Shown: piece after piece, positions 35,349-44,094 of the stretch
How the letters are laid out: each line of letters opens with the position of its first letter
Numbering within the stretch: the stretch's first letter is position 1
From: Clostridia bacterium
GTDB taxonomy: Bacteria > Bacillota > Clostridia > Christensenellales > CAG-138
Assembly: GCA_017514685.1 (NCBI GenBank)
Contig: JAFWJN010000032.1
Location: 49,547 to 113,546 of the forward strand
Length of the DNA stretch: 64,000 bases
Reading direction: 5' to 3'
Translations under genes and position numbers: made by a program
Notes under the pieces: model-generated
Seen by the model: only the letters and a program-made list of their open reading frames with translations
Database searches by the model: none
What the model was told of the DNA's origin: nothing

Positions 35349-36341
35349 TCAGACGGAATGCCGTTCGACAATCTCCGTGCAAATCAGCATCTTTTTGCTG
35401 ACCCTCTGACCGGACAAAAGCGCTAGGATATTCCGGGCAGCTGTCATGGAAACATCGTACAGCATGTTGTCAAGCGAGGTCAAGGTCGGGATGCTGAGCT
35501 GTGCGTAGCTTGAGTTGTTGATGCCTATTACAGCCACATCCTCGGGAACCTTTTTTCCCATATCGGCAAGCGTTCTGAGGCCGACTGCCGCTAGCATATC
35601 TTCAGAGTAGATGATGCTGTCGATATCGGGATGCTCTTTCATCATCCGTTCCGTTGCAAAATGGATCTGATCGATCGAGTTCCCGCTTTCCACCGTGATC
35701 GGTTCTATATCCGGATAGTAACGGGTGACACCGTTAAGATATCCGGCTTTTTTCTGCTCGTTGCTCGGGGTTGACTGGTTCATCAAAAATGCCGGATGCT
35801 TTCTTCCTTTTTCAGAAAGAAGAGCAACGCAGTCGAGTGTGCCGTTCAGCTCGTCTGAAACGATTCCGTAGACATTCGGAGCGTTGAAATAGCCGTTGCA
35901 GATCACAACAGGGATGGAGGGGAGATACAGCTGAATGGCGTTTTTCATGATCTCCGACTGATAGATGGAGCCCATCAGGATCAGAGCCTGGATCTTGTGC
36001 TGGCTAAGCGACTGGATATAGCTGACCCAGCCGTTTTCATCCACGCCGGTATTGTGAATGAGACAGGAATATCCGTGCGCGCCGAGTTCCTTTTCAATAT
36101 AGTAAATGCCGTCCGTATGCTGCGTGGTCCTAATATCGGTGATCAGGATTCCGATCATGTGGGAAGACTGCATGACAAGACCGCGCGCCGCCTCATTCGG
36201 GACATAGTTGTATTCAGCGAGAAGTTTTAAAATTTTAGACCGGGTCTTCGGATTGACATTATCCTTGTTGTTGACGACCCGGGAGACAGTGCTCGTGGAG
36301 ACATTCGCCATTTTCGCGATGTCATAAATGGTGACCTGCAT
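35349..36341 (-). CDS. LacI family transcriptional regulator
   Basis: 330 residues. N-terminal helix-turn-helix and hinge: TIYDIAKMANVSTSTVSRVVNN and RSKILKLLAEYNYVPNEAARGL, then a periplasmic-binding-protein-like effector domain (IGILITDIRT; DEDMLAA-like IYSEDMLAAVGLRTLADMG; VIGINNSSYAQLSIPTLTSLDN). The ATG at 36341 is preferred to a TTG four codons upstream. It is divergent from the unknown-substrate cluster whose promoter carries a 14-bp palindrome, the expected LacI-type operator. Confidence 0.95.
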   Translation of the reverse strand: MQVTIYDIAKMANVSTSTVSRVVNNKDNVNPKTRSKILKLLAEYNYVPNEAARGLVMQSSHMIGILITDIRTTQHTDGIYYIEKELGAHGYSCLIHNTGVDENGWVSYIQSLSQHKIQALILMGSIYQSEIMKNAIQLYLPSIPVVICNGYFNAPNVYGIVSDELNGTLDCVALLSEKGRKHPAFLMNQSTPSNEQKKAGYLNGVTRYYPDIEPITVESGNSIDQIHFATERMMKEHPDIDSIIYSEDMLAAVGLRTLADMGKKVPEDVAVIGINNSSYAQLSIPTLTSLDNMLYDVSMTAARNILALLSGQRVSKKMLICTEIVERHSV

Positions 36342-36663
36342 CCATACCCCCAAAAAAGATTCCTACGGAAAGTATTTTATTGAAATAAATTATGAAAGTC
36401 AATGTACTTTTATTACTGTTGTAATGACAATACGTCCTTTTTTATCGAAAGAGAAAAGCATATGGAAAGGAAAGAAGTTCGATCCCATATGCATTTGCAA
36501 GGAGGATGAATGAAGAAACTCGCATGAATCGTTTATGAGAACGATTCCATAAATGATTATAAACTGCTTCCGCGAAAAAGGCAAGAAGATTTGAAAATCT
36601 TTCCGAAAAACCTCAAAAAAGGCGCTTATGTATAAAAAAAGTAAAAGAATTTTGGATAAACTA

Positions 36664-36692
36664 TTGCTTTTTGTAAAAACTGTGCATATAAT
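36664..36692 (+). promoter_or_regulatory. Sigma-A promoter of the 36.7-51.9 kb cluster
   Basis: TTGCTT (36664-36669), a 17-base spacer and a perfect TATAAT (36687-36692). The predicted transcription start falls at about 36699, inside the palindromic operator. The rest of the gap from 36342 to 36663 has no supported gene. Confidence 0.75.
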
Positions 36693-36697
36693 GATAT

Positions 36698-36711
36698 TGC
36701 AATCGATTGCA
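36698..36711. promoter_or_regulatory. LacI-type operator
   Basis: TGCAATCGATTGCA is a perfect 14-bp palindrome centred on CG, as in many LacI-family operators, and covers the predicted transcription start. Binding would block initiation directly. The cognate regulator is most likely the divergent LacI protein at 35349-36341. Confidence 0.7.
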
Positions 36712-36748
36712 TAATTTGAATGGAACAAATGAGAATTGGGGGAGCGAA

Positions 36749-37666
36749 ATGAAGATTGCGGTACTGGGAGCCGGAGCAATGGGGACATTGTTCGGAGGAA
36801 TTCTATCGCAGCAGAATGATGTGCGGCTCGTGGAAATAAACCCGGAACGGGTGAACCGTCTCAACGAGTGCGGCGCGATCGTCTGTGAAGCGGACGGTGA
36901 GCATACCTTTTATCCGAAAGCGGTTACAGACTCAAAAGAACTGGGAACGATGGATCTGGTTCTTGTTTTTGTAAAAGCAATGTTCACCGAATGCGCCCTT
37001 GAAGCGAACCGCAGCCTGATCGGGAAAGATACGTACCTCATGACGCTCCAGAACGGAGCAGGACATGAAGAGAAACTGCTGAAATTCGCAGACAGAAAGC
37101 ATGTGATTATCGGGACGACGCAGCACAATGCTTCACTGGCAAAAGAGGGACATGTCTTTCATGGAGGAACAGGGATCACGACGATCGGACTGCTTGACGG
37201 TCACAGCGAAGTGCTGGAACCAATCAAAGAAGTTTTTAATCATGCAGGATTGAAATGTGTGATTTGTGATGAAGTCAAAAAACAGATCTGGACCAAACTG
37301 TTTACCAACACAGGAGCTAGCGCACTGACAGCAGTGTTACAGGTGCCGCTCGGATATCTTGTACAGGAAGAGCATGCACACGAGATTATGAAAACTCTCT
37401 GCCGGGAGGCAGTTGCCGTTGCAAACGCTGAGGGAAATTATGGATTCAAAGAGGATGAAGTGATTCAGTGTGTGGAAACGGTCTGCAAAAATGCTCCGAA
37501 CGGATATACCTCCATATACTCGGATATTAAGGCAGGCAGACATACAGAAGTCGATACGATCAGCGGAAGCGTGATTGCAGCAGCTGAAAAAACCGGTGTG
37601 GAAGTGCCATATCATAAAATGATGGTTAATCTGATCCACGCAATGGAACAGAGACCGAAAATATAG
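36749..37666 (+). CDS. Ketopantoate reductase-like protein (ApbA/PanE family)
   Basis: 305 residues. Rossmann motif VLGAGAMGTLFGG at about 5-17, TLQNGAGHEE, and the catalytic Lys in KQIWTKLFTNTGASALTA. The family reduces 2-oxo acids with NADPH (canonical: 2-dehydropantoate to pantoate). No pantothenate gene lies nearby; it is first in a catabolic-looking cluster under LacI control, so it more likely acts on another 2-oxo or 2-hydroxy acid. ATG follows GGGGGAGCGAA. Confidence 0.85.
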   Translation: MKIAVLGAGAMGTLFGGILSQQNDVRLVEINPERVNRLNECGAIVCEADGEHTFYPKAVTDSKELGTMDLVLVFVKAMFTECALEANRSLIGKDTYLMTLQNGAGHEEKLLKFADRKHVIIGTTQHNASLAKEGHVFHGGTGITTIGLLDGHSEVLEPIKEVFNHAGLKCVICDEVKKQIWTKLFTNTGASALTAVLQVPLGYLVQEEHAHEIMKTLCREAVAVANAEGNYGFKEDEVIQCVETVCKNAPNGYTSIYSDIKAGRHTEVDTISGSVIAAAEKTGVEVPYHKMMVNLIHAMEQRPKI

Positions 37667-37700
37667 GAATAAATAAGAATCGTCAGTTGGGAGAAGAAAT

Positions 37701-38438
37701 ATGGAAGATTATAACTGGGTTGCGGGAAATCCGAAGCGTGTTCCGAAGGAACTCCCGCCGAAGGAATACACAATGGGCTCACTGCATATTGTCGATTTGA
37801 CAAAGGTGTTGGATCCGAACACGGAAAGCCGCAGATGCCGCCTTTGGAGATTTAATACCGGCGGTGCGATCCCTGATTTTCACACGATCATGGATCTGAC
37901 GAGTCATCTCGGAACGCATTGCGAATGCCCGTATCATCACAGCGAGGACTGGCCGAGTGTTGCGGAACTGCCACTGACAAACTTTATGGGGCGTTGCATC
38001 TATGCGGTGCTCGACTTACCGGAGAATCATCAGATTACCGGAGAAGATCTTGAAAAAGCGATCGGTTCCCGGATACAGCCTGGAGACACCGTCATTTTAG
38101 ACAGTCCCCATAAGCTCCCGCCGTTCACCCCCGCAACGAACGGACCGGACGATCACCGGCTTCTGATCGGTGAAGACAGCGCCAGATGGCTTGCCGCGCA
38201 TGATGCGAAATGCGTCGGATTCGGAGACGGCGTTTCGATTGAGGACAGCAATGAAAACGTCAAACCGTTCCACGATATTTTGATGGCACAGAACTGTTTG
38301 TTCATAGAGGTGCTTCAGAATCTGGAACTGCTGAAGACAGATACGTTCTTTATCAGTTTTGCACCGCTTCCCATCATCGGACTGGATTCCTGCCCGGTGA
38401 GGGTATATGCGATAGAAGGCTTGAAAGAGTTTGAATAA
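37701..38438 (+). CDS. Cyclase / kynurenine-formamidase-like metal hydrolase
   Basis: 245 residues of the cyclase superfamily (PF04199 type). The metal motif is HLGTHCECPYHH (69-80): His69, His73 and His79 are kept but the usual Asp is Glu75. Further family features are DTVILDSP and AKCVGFGDGVSIED. Known members hydrolyse amides or cyclic esters such as N-formylkynurenine or isatin. Lies 34 bases after the reductase, before two ICL/PEPM genes; substrate unknown. Confidence 0.8.
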   Translation: MEDYNWVAGNPKRVPKELPPKEYTMGSLHIVDLTKVLDPNTESRRCRLWRFNTGGAIPDFHTIMDLTSHLGTHCECPYHHSEDWPSVAELPLTNFMGRCIYAVLDLPENHQITGEDLEKAIGSRIQPGDTVILDSPHKLPPFTPATNGPDDHRLLIGEDSARWLAAHDAKCVGFGDGVSIEDSNENVKPFHDILMAQNCLFIEVLQNLELLKTDTFFISFAPLPIIGLDSCPVRVYAIEGLKEFE

Positions 38439-38458
38439 CCAAAGGAGGAATTTTCAGT

Positions 38459-39370
38459 ATGCCAATGCAAAAAACGATTACGGAGCTGCTGGAGTCGAGA
38501 CCGTATGTGCTAGCGCCGGAGATCTACGACTGCATTTCCGCAAAGTGCGTCGAGGCCTGCGGGTTTGAAGCAACGGTATTAAGCAGTTCGGAGTTTGCTA
38601 ACAGCTACGGCTACCCGGATCTGGGACTTCTGACACTGGATGATTTTGTGGATGTCACCCGCAGGATCTGCCGCTGCTCACCTTTGCCGATGATTGTTGA
38701 TGCGGAAGAGGGATTCGGACGTCCGCTGCATGCGTATCTGACAGCGGAAAGACTGGCAGAAGCAGGCGCAGGCGGAATCCTGATCACCGATCTGGTGGAT
38801 ATCGGCATCAAGGGAATGCTGCCCATTGAAGAAGCTGAGCTGCGGTTCAAAGCGGCTAAGGCTGGGTTGGAAGGAACGAAGTGCATTCTGGTCGCTCGAA
38901 CAGAGTTTACACCGGAAAATCCGCAGCTGGCATATGACCGCTGCAACCGCTACCTCGACCTAGGAGCTGACATGACCCTGATCCACTTCGGAATCAACAA
39001 GGCGAAGAATCAGAACAAGACAGAGGTTTGCGAAGAGATTGCCAAGCACGTTCCGGGATGGAAATGGTTCCCCGATCTGCAGGAAAGCGACAGGGGTGTG
39101 AACCTTTCGGAGATGGCAAAGCTCGGATTCAACTTTGTCGGCGCACATTATTGCCGGACGAGCGCAATGCAGGGTATGTATGACTACGGTATGCATGTAT
39201 TCCAGAGACAGGATAACTGCTATGTATACGAAAATGCGGAAAAACCGCTCAACGCTCCGGAACCGTACTCCATTGGCTTCCATGAATGGTATAAGCGGGA
39301 AAGCGATTTGCTGAAGGATCCTGATATCCTCAGCAAAGGAAACTACAAAATGTTTCGCCGGTTTGTTTAA
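38459..39370 (+). CDS. Isocitrate lyase/PEP mutase superfamily protein, copy 1
   Basis: 303 residues, TIM-barrel of the ICL/PEPM superfamily, which makes or breaks C-C or P-C bonds next to a carboxylate using Mg. The metal loop reads VDAEEGFG where most members have DxDTGYG, the usual IEDQ is ITDL, and no KKCGH loop with catalytic Cys is found; VARTE is retained. This suggests a divergent lyase or decarboxylase subgroup. Followed by a close paralogue. Start after AAAGGAGG. Confidence 0.75.
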   Translation: MPMQKTITELLESRPYVLAPEIYDCISAKCVEACGFEATVLSSSEFANSYGYPDLGLLTLDDFVDVTRRICRCSPLPMIVDAEEGFGRPLHAYLTAERLAEAGAGGILITDLVDIGIKGMLPIEEAELRFKAAKAGLEGTKCILVARTEFTPENPQLAYDRCNRYLDLGADMTLIHFGINKAKNQNKTEVCEEIAKHVPGWKWFPDLQESDRGVNLSEMAKLGFNFVGAHYCRTSAMQGMYDYGMHVFQRQDNCYVYENAEKPLNAPEPYSIGFHEWYKRESDLLKDPDILSKGNYKMFRRFV

Positions 39371-39394
39371 CGGTTCGGGAAAGGAGAGAAGCAT

Positions 39395-40333
39395 ATGTCT
39401 ATGAAATTTACAATGCGACAGCTGTTTGAGACAGAACCTTATGTCCTCGCACCTGAGATCTATGACTGTATTTCTGCAAGAGCTGTGGAAGAATGCGGAT
39501 TCAAGGCAACGGTACTGAGCAGCGCGGAACTGGCGAACAGCTATGGCCTTCCCGATCTGGGACTGCTGACACAAACCGATGTTGTGGAGGCGACAAGAAG
39601 AATCTGCCGTTATTCCAACCTGCCGATGATCGTTGACGCCGAAGAGGGATTCGGAAGAGCACTGAACGCGTACCGCACAGCGGAACTGCTCGCTGCGGCC
39701 GGTGCAGGCGGTGTCCTGATGACCGACCTGAATGAGATCGGATTGAAAGGTTCACTGGATATCAAGGAAGCAAAAGAACGCTTTAAAGCAGCTTCGATGG
39801 CATTGAAGGGATCTGACTGCATCCTGGTTGCCCGCACGGAGTATCAGCCGACGGAAGGACTGCAGGCGGCATGCGACCGCTGCAATCATTATATCGATGT
39901 CGGTGCTGACATGATTCTCATTCATTTCGGTATCAACCCGTATGAGGGAGACAAGATGGAAATGTGCGATTTCGTTTCCAAACGGGTTCCCGGCTGGAAG
40001 TGGTTCCCGGATCTGAACGCAGACGATCACGTCAATCTGGCCGAGATCGCAAAACTGGGATTTGTTTTCACCGGCGTTCATTATCTGCAGACAAGCGCGA
40101 TGCAGTCGATGCTGGATTATGGCGCGCATGTATTCAAGCGGCAGGATAACTGCTATAAGGATACAAACCGCATTGCGCCGGAAGGAATCGCTCCTGCGAC
40201 CATGATGGACTTTGACAAATGGTTCGCGCGGGAGCAGGAGATCCTGCAAGACCCGGATCTGGATCTGAAAGGCAACTATAAGATGTTCTATCACCACGGC
40301 TTTATACCGGCGGACAGAGTGAAGTCGGAATAA
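39395..40333 (+). CDS. Isocitrate lyase/PEP mutase superfamily protein, copy 2
   Basis: 312 residues, clearly a duplicate of the preceding gene (roughly two thirds identical by eye over the first 150 residues). It shares the same unusual motifs: VDAEEGFG, LMTDLNEIGLKG, VARTEY and WKWFPDL. The shared changes imply a common altered chemistry and perhaps a heteromeric enzyme or two related substrates. ATG follows AAAGGAGAGAAGC. Confidence 0.75.
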   Translation: MSMKFTMRQLFETEPYVLAPEIYDCISARAVEECGFKATVLSSAELANSYGLPDLGLLTQTDVVEATRRICRYSNLPMIVDAEEGFGRALNAYRTAELLAAAGAGGVLMTDLNEIGLKGSLDIKEAKERFKAASMALKGSDCILVARTEYQPTEGLQAACDRCNHYIDVGADMILIHFGINPYEGDKMEMCDFVSKRVPGWKWFPDLNADDHVNLAEIAKLGFVFTGVHYLQTSAMQSMLDYGAHVFKRQDNCYKDTNRIAPEGIAPATMMDFDKWFAREQEILQDPDLDLKGNYKMFYHHGFIPADRVKSE

Positions 40334-40374
40334 CACAAAATAAAACATAAAAAGATAAAGGAGAAAGGAAGATC

Positions 40375-42036
40375 ATGAAAAAGACTCTGCTTTGTATCGT
40401 TTCCATGCTGCTGGTCATCGCTATGCTGATCGGCTGCGCACCGACAACGACAGAAACACCGGCAAACACCGGAACGCAACAGCAGTCTGCAGGAACGACC
40501 AATCAGGGAGCACCTGCGGCAAACACCGAGAACAAGACAGAAGACGCGAAAGCCCCAAAAGAGGGCGGCGTCCTGAAGATCGCTCAGCTTGCTAACGTAA
40601 ACGACTATTCCTGGTATGGCGGCCTGGCGCTCAGAGATAACTGCAGCCTCAGCTTCTGCATGGAGTCCCTGCTGGAATACGATCAGCAGACCGGTGAGAT
40701 CAAACCGTATCTTGTCGAATGGTACAAGATGGATGAAGAGAACATGACGCTGACCATGAAGGCAAAGGAAGGCATCTATTTCCATGACGGTTCGGAATTC
40801 AATGCCGAAGTCATCAAGTGGTGCATCGAGTACTATCGTGACAATTCCAAGTACGGCACGCAGTACCTCGGCAATATTTCCGAAGTCAACTGCCTGGACA
40901 AATACACCGTTGAATTCAAACTCAAATCCCAGAACATTGCTCTTCTGTTCAACCTTACAAACCGCGCGGGTATGATGTATTCCAAACAGGCATTCGATAC
41001 CTATGGAGTAGACTACACCTATAACCATCCTGTCGGAACCGGTCCTTTCATGTTCAAAGAGTGGATCGAAGATGAGAAGGTTGTATATGAGAAGAACCCG
41101 AACTACTGGAATGGTCCCGTATATCTGGATGGCGTAGAAGTACATATCTACAATGAATCCCTTGTCGCACAGGCTGCGTTTGAAGCAAAAGAAATCGATG
41201 TTATCTATGGTGAGAACTTTGAACTGGCTCCTGCTTCCGATCTGAAAGCAGCAGGCTATCACTGGCAGCCGTATGCGAAGTCCGAGCAGCTCTATGTTGT
41301 CGGCTTCAACTGCCAGGATGAGGACGATCCTTTCCATGATATCCGCGTCCGTCAGGCGGTATGCTACGCGATCGACTCCGAGACGATCAACGAACAGTGC
41401 AACTACGGTTTCGCGACTCTGACCAACCAGTGGGCTTTGCCCGGCAGCCCGTACTACAATCCCGAAGTAAAGGGCTTTGAGTACAATGTTGAAAAGGCAA
41501 AAGAGCTGATGAAGGAAGCCGGATATGAGAATGGATTCGAAACTCAGATCACCTTCAAGTACAACGACAACCTGCTTGAGCTCGGCACAATTATTCAGGG
41601 ATATCTCGACAAGATTGGCATCAAGGTAAAACTGAACCGTTTGGAGAGCGCAGCATTTGTCAACAAGATCAATGACTGGGATTACGGCATGATCCTCCAT
41701 ACCGCAACCTATGAGCCGGCTGTTACCACGAAGTTCAAGGGCATGTATGCAAAGACCGTCCTCGAAAGCACCGCTCTGGCGCTTGGCAAAGGATGCTTCC
41801 TCCATCCGGACGATCTGGATGCAGCAGTTGAGAACGCTGTACAGTCCTTCACCAGCGCAGATGAGCAGAAGTACATCCGCGAAGCGCAGGTGCTGCTGCA
41901 GGATAAATACGTACTCTGGTACCCGATCTTCTCCCTGTCCGATATCTGCTTCGTACAGGACTACGTCAAAGACTGGACGTATCTGGATACCGGCCTGTTC
42001 GGCGAAGGTTCTGCACACGTCTGGCTGGACAAGTAA
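40375..42036 (+). CDS. Oligopeptide-type ABC transporter substrate-binding lipoprotein
   Basis: 553 residues. Lipobox MLIGC, Thr/Ala/Asn-rich linker, then an SBP_bac_5 domain: EGGVLKIAQLAN, IYFHDGSEFNAEVIKW, HPVGTGPFMFKEW, NPNYWNGPVYLDGV, DIRVRQAVCYAID. Members bind peptides, nickel or other compounds. It is followed by a stem-loop and the four other transporter genes. The surrounding catabolic enzymes suggest a non-peptide organic ligand. Confidence 0.93.
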   Translation: MKKTLLCIVSMLLVIAMLIGCAPTTTETPANTGTQQQSAGTTNQGAPAANTENKTEDAKAPKEGGVLKIAQLANVNDYSWYGGLALRDNCSLSFCMESLLEYDQQTGEIKPYLVEWYKMDEENMTLTMKAKEGIYFHDGSEFNAEVIKWCIEYYRDNSKYGTQYLGNISEVNCLDKYTVEFKLKSQNIALLFNLTNRAGMMYSKQAFDTYGVDYTYNHPVGTGPFMFKEWIEDEKVVYEKNPNYWNGPVYLDGVEVHIYNESLVAQAAFEAKEIDVIYGENFELAPASDLKAAGYHWQPYAKSEQLYVVGFNCQDEDDPFHDIRVRQAVCYAIDSETINEQCNYGFATLTNQWALPGSPYYNPEVKGFEYNVEKAKELMKEAGYENGFETQITFKYNDNLLELGTIIQGYLDKIGIKVKLNRLESAAFVNKINDWDYGMILHTATYEPAVTTKFKGMYAKTVLESTALALGKGCFLHPDDLDAAVENAVQSFTSADEQKYIREAQVLLQDKYVLWYPIFSLSDICFVQDYVKDWTYLDTGLFGEGSAHVWLDK

Positions 42037-42067
42037 CCGGCTGACTGATACTCCGACGCTTAGCGAT

Positions 42068-42103
42068 GGGACTGCTATATGGTACCTGCTTTATAGCAGT
42101 CCC
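42068..42103 (+). other. Intercistronic stem-loop after binding-protein gene
   Basis: GGGACTGCTATA (42068-42079) and TATAGCAGTCCC (42092-42103) make a 12-bp stem with a 12-base loop. It lies 32 bases after the binding-protein stop and lacks a good T run, so partial termination or mRNA stabilisation is likely. The rest of 42104-42274 shows only the ribosome site of the next gene. Confidence 0.65.
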
Positions 42104-42274
42104 CTCCTTATTACTAATTATCACCTAAACCATGCATTAGCCTGCCCGGAGCATGATTTCTGTCTGCTCCGACGTTGCAAAGCAGGCAGACTGGACCCGA
42201 TCTGGCGGATCATACATCTTATGATACATGTTTTAGTTGTTCATTAGTCAGAACCATATGAAAGGAGAATCTGC

Positions 42275-43231
42275 TTGGGCTCTTATTTAATCAAGCGAAT
42301 ACTGGTTTCGCTCATAACCGTATTCCTGGTAACAGTCTTTGTCTTCCTGATCATCCGAATGCTGCCGGGAGATCCCGCCCTTGTCATGCTGGGCGAGGGC
42401 GCTTCCCCTCAGAAGGTCGCTGAATTGCGCGCGGAACTGAATCTGGACAAACCGCTCGTGCAGCAGTACATCATCTGGGTCAGGGATCTGCTGAACGGCG
42501 ACTTTGGCGTTTCTGTAACCTACTATCATAAGCAGGTTGCGGATATGATTCCGAGCAAGGTGGCTGCAACTCTTTCGCTGACCGTTCCGGCACTCGTGAT
42601 CGCCATTGTCATCGGCGTATTTGCAGGTACGATTTCCGCCGTCAAGAGAGGCAGCGCTATCGACCAGATCGTAACGGTGCTCTCCACTTCAGGCATCGGC
42701 ATCCCTGCCTTCTGGATCGCGATTTTCATGATTTTTATCTTCGCCGTCAAGCTCAAATGGCTCCCGATTCAGGGCTATACGAGCCCGAGCGCAGATTTTC
42801 CGATGTATGTGAAAAAAGCGATTATGCCGGTATTCTGCATCGCACTGAACTTTATGGCGACGATCACCAGACAGACGCGTTCCCAGATGCTGGAGGTAAT
42901 CAATCAGGATTATATCCGGACCGCCCGGGCGGACGGTCTTCCGGAGCGAAGAGTGATCATGCGCCATGCAATCAAAAACGCGGCGATTCCGCTGGTAACG
43001 GTCATTTCGCTGATGTTCCGCATGCTTGTCGGCGGTACGATCGTCATTGAAAGTGTATTCAATATTCCCGGTATCGGAGCATTCGCACTGAACAGCCTGA
43101 TGAGCCGCGATTACATCTGCGTGCAGGCAGTTACGCTGATCATGGCTTTGGTAACGATTTTCGGAAATCTGTTCGCGGACATTGTGTTCAGCATTCTTGA
43201 TCCGCGGATCCGTGAGAGGTGGGCAAAATGA
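42275..43231 (+). CDS. DppB-type ABC permease
   Basis: 318 residues starting at TTG after AAAGGAG. Six membrane segments; ends in the family pattern with RTARADGLPERRVIMRHAIKNAAIPL as coupling loop. N-terminal MLPGDPA motif typical of DppB/OppB. Stop shares ATGA with the next gene. Confidence 0.93.
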   Translation: MGSYLIKRILVSLITVFLVTVFVFLIIRMLPGDPALVMLGEGASPQKVAELRAELNLDKPLVQQYIIWVRDLLNGDFGVSVTYYHKQVADMIPSKVAATLSLTVPALVIAIVIGVFAGTISAVKRGSAIDQIVTVLSTSGIGIPAFWIAIFMIFIFAVKLKWLPIQGYTSPSADFPMYVKKAIMPVFCIALNFMATITRQTRSQMLEVINQDYIRTARADGLPERRVIMRHAIKNAAIPLVTVISLMFRMLVGGTIVIESVFNIPGIGAFALNSLMSRDYICVQAVTLIMALVTIFGNLFADIVFSILDPRIRERWAK

Positions 43232-44094
43232 AGAAAAAAGAAACCACCGGTCAAAAGAAGTTTCGTATCTGGCGCGTATTCGCGAGCCGCGGTCTGATTG
43301 CCAAGATATCGTTTTTTATCATCGTCTTCTTTGTCGCAATGGCTATTATCGCTCCGCTGTTCTGCCAGAACCCGTTGGAGCAGGATCTGCTGATGCGCTA
43401 TAAGATGCCGTCCAAAGAGCATCTGCTCGGAACGGATTCTCTCGGCAGAGACATTATGAGTCGTATCGTATACGGCACAAGGATCTCGCTGTTGGCCAGC
43501 CTCGCATCGGGTGTTTTTGCCGCGATGATCGGAATCACGCTGGGACTGATCGCCGGCTACTATGAGCGTTTTGTCGGCTCGGTCATCATGCGTATCGTGG
43601 ACGCGCATCTGTCCATTCCTCCGCTCATCTTCTCGATGATCGTCTGCGCAATTCTGGGAAACGGTATCTGGCAAACGGTTGTCGCCATCGGAATCGGAAT
43701 GATTCCGACCTACATCCGCCTGGTACAGGGCATGGTGCTGACGCTGAAGGGAAACGACTATATCGTTGCGACATCGCTTCTCGGACAGAGGAATTCGGCT
43801 ATTCTGTTCCGGCATCTGCTTCCGAACTGCTTCCCGATGATCATCGTGCAGTTTACCATGAACCTGGGCAGCGCCATTCTTTCCGAGGCTGGCCTGAGCT
43901 TCATCGGCCTTGGCATTGTTTCACCGGATATTTCCTGGGGCAGCATGGTCGCCGAAGGGTATTCGGCGCTGGTCAAGGTACCGCTCCTGGCCATTATGCC
44001 GGGTCTTTGCATTGCGCTTGTTGTTATTGCTCTGAACTTTATCGGCGACGGTCTGAGAGATGCTCTGGATCCGAGATTGAGAGGTAAGCTATGA
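43228..44094 (+). CDS. DppC-type ABC permease
   Basis: 288 residues. N-terminal LGTDSLGRDIMSRIVYGTR is the family hallmark; coupling region VQGMVLTLKGNDYIVATSLLG. The ATG at 43228 overlaps the DppB stop; an in-frame GTG lies three codons upstream. Stop overlaps the ATPase start (ATGA). Confidence 0.93.
   Translation: MKKKETTGQKKFRIWRVFASRGLIAKISFFIIVFFVAMAIIAPLFCQNPLEQDLLMRYKMPSKEHLLGTDSLGRDIMSRIVYGTRISLLASLASGVFAAMIGITLGLIAGYYERFVGSVIMRIVDAHLSIPPLIFSMIVCAILGNGIWQTVVAIGIGMIPTYIRLVQGMVLTLKGNDYIVATSLLGQRNSAILFRHLLPNCFPMIIVQFTMNLGSAILSEAGLSFIGLGIVSPDISWGSMVAEGYSALVKVPLLAIMPGLCIALVVIALNFIGDGLRDALDPRLRGKL

Noticed and set aside
36506-36538. Ten-codon frame directly after GGAGG in the LacI-PanE gap
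   Set aside because: Spacing to the ribosome site is wrong (zero) and it lies upstream of the well-defined promoter, so it would not be on that mRNA.
36749-37666. Pantothenate biosynthesis role for the PanE-like gene
   Set aside because: No panB, panC or panD lies nearby and the gene is under probable LacI control with catabolic genes.
40291-42018. Long open frame (about 575 codons) on the minus strand
   Set aside because: It is antisense to a recognised oligopeptide-binding lipoprotein with clear lipobox and domain motifs.
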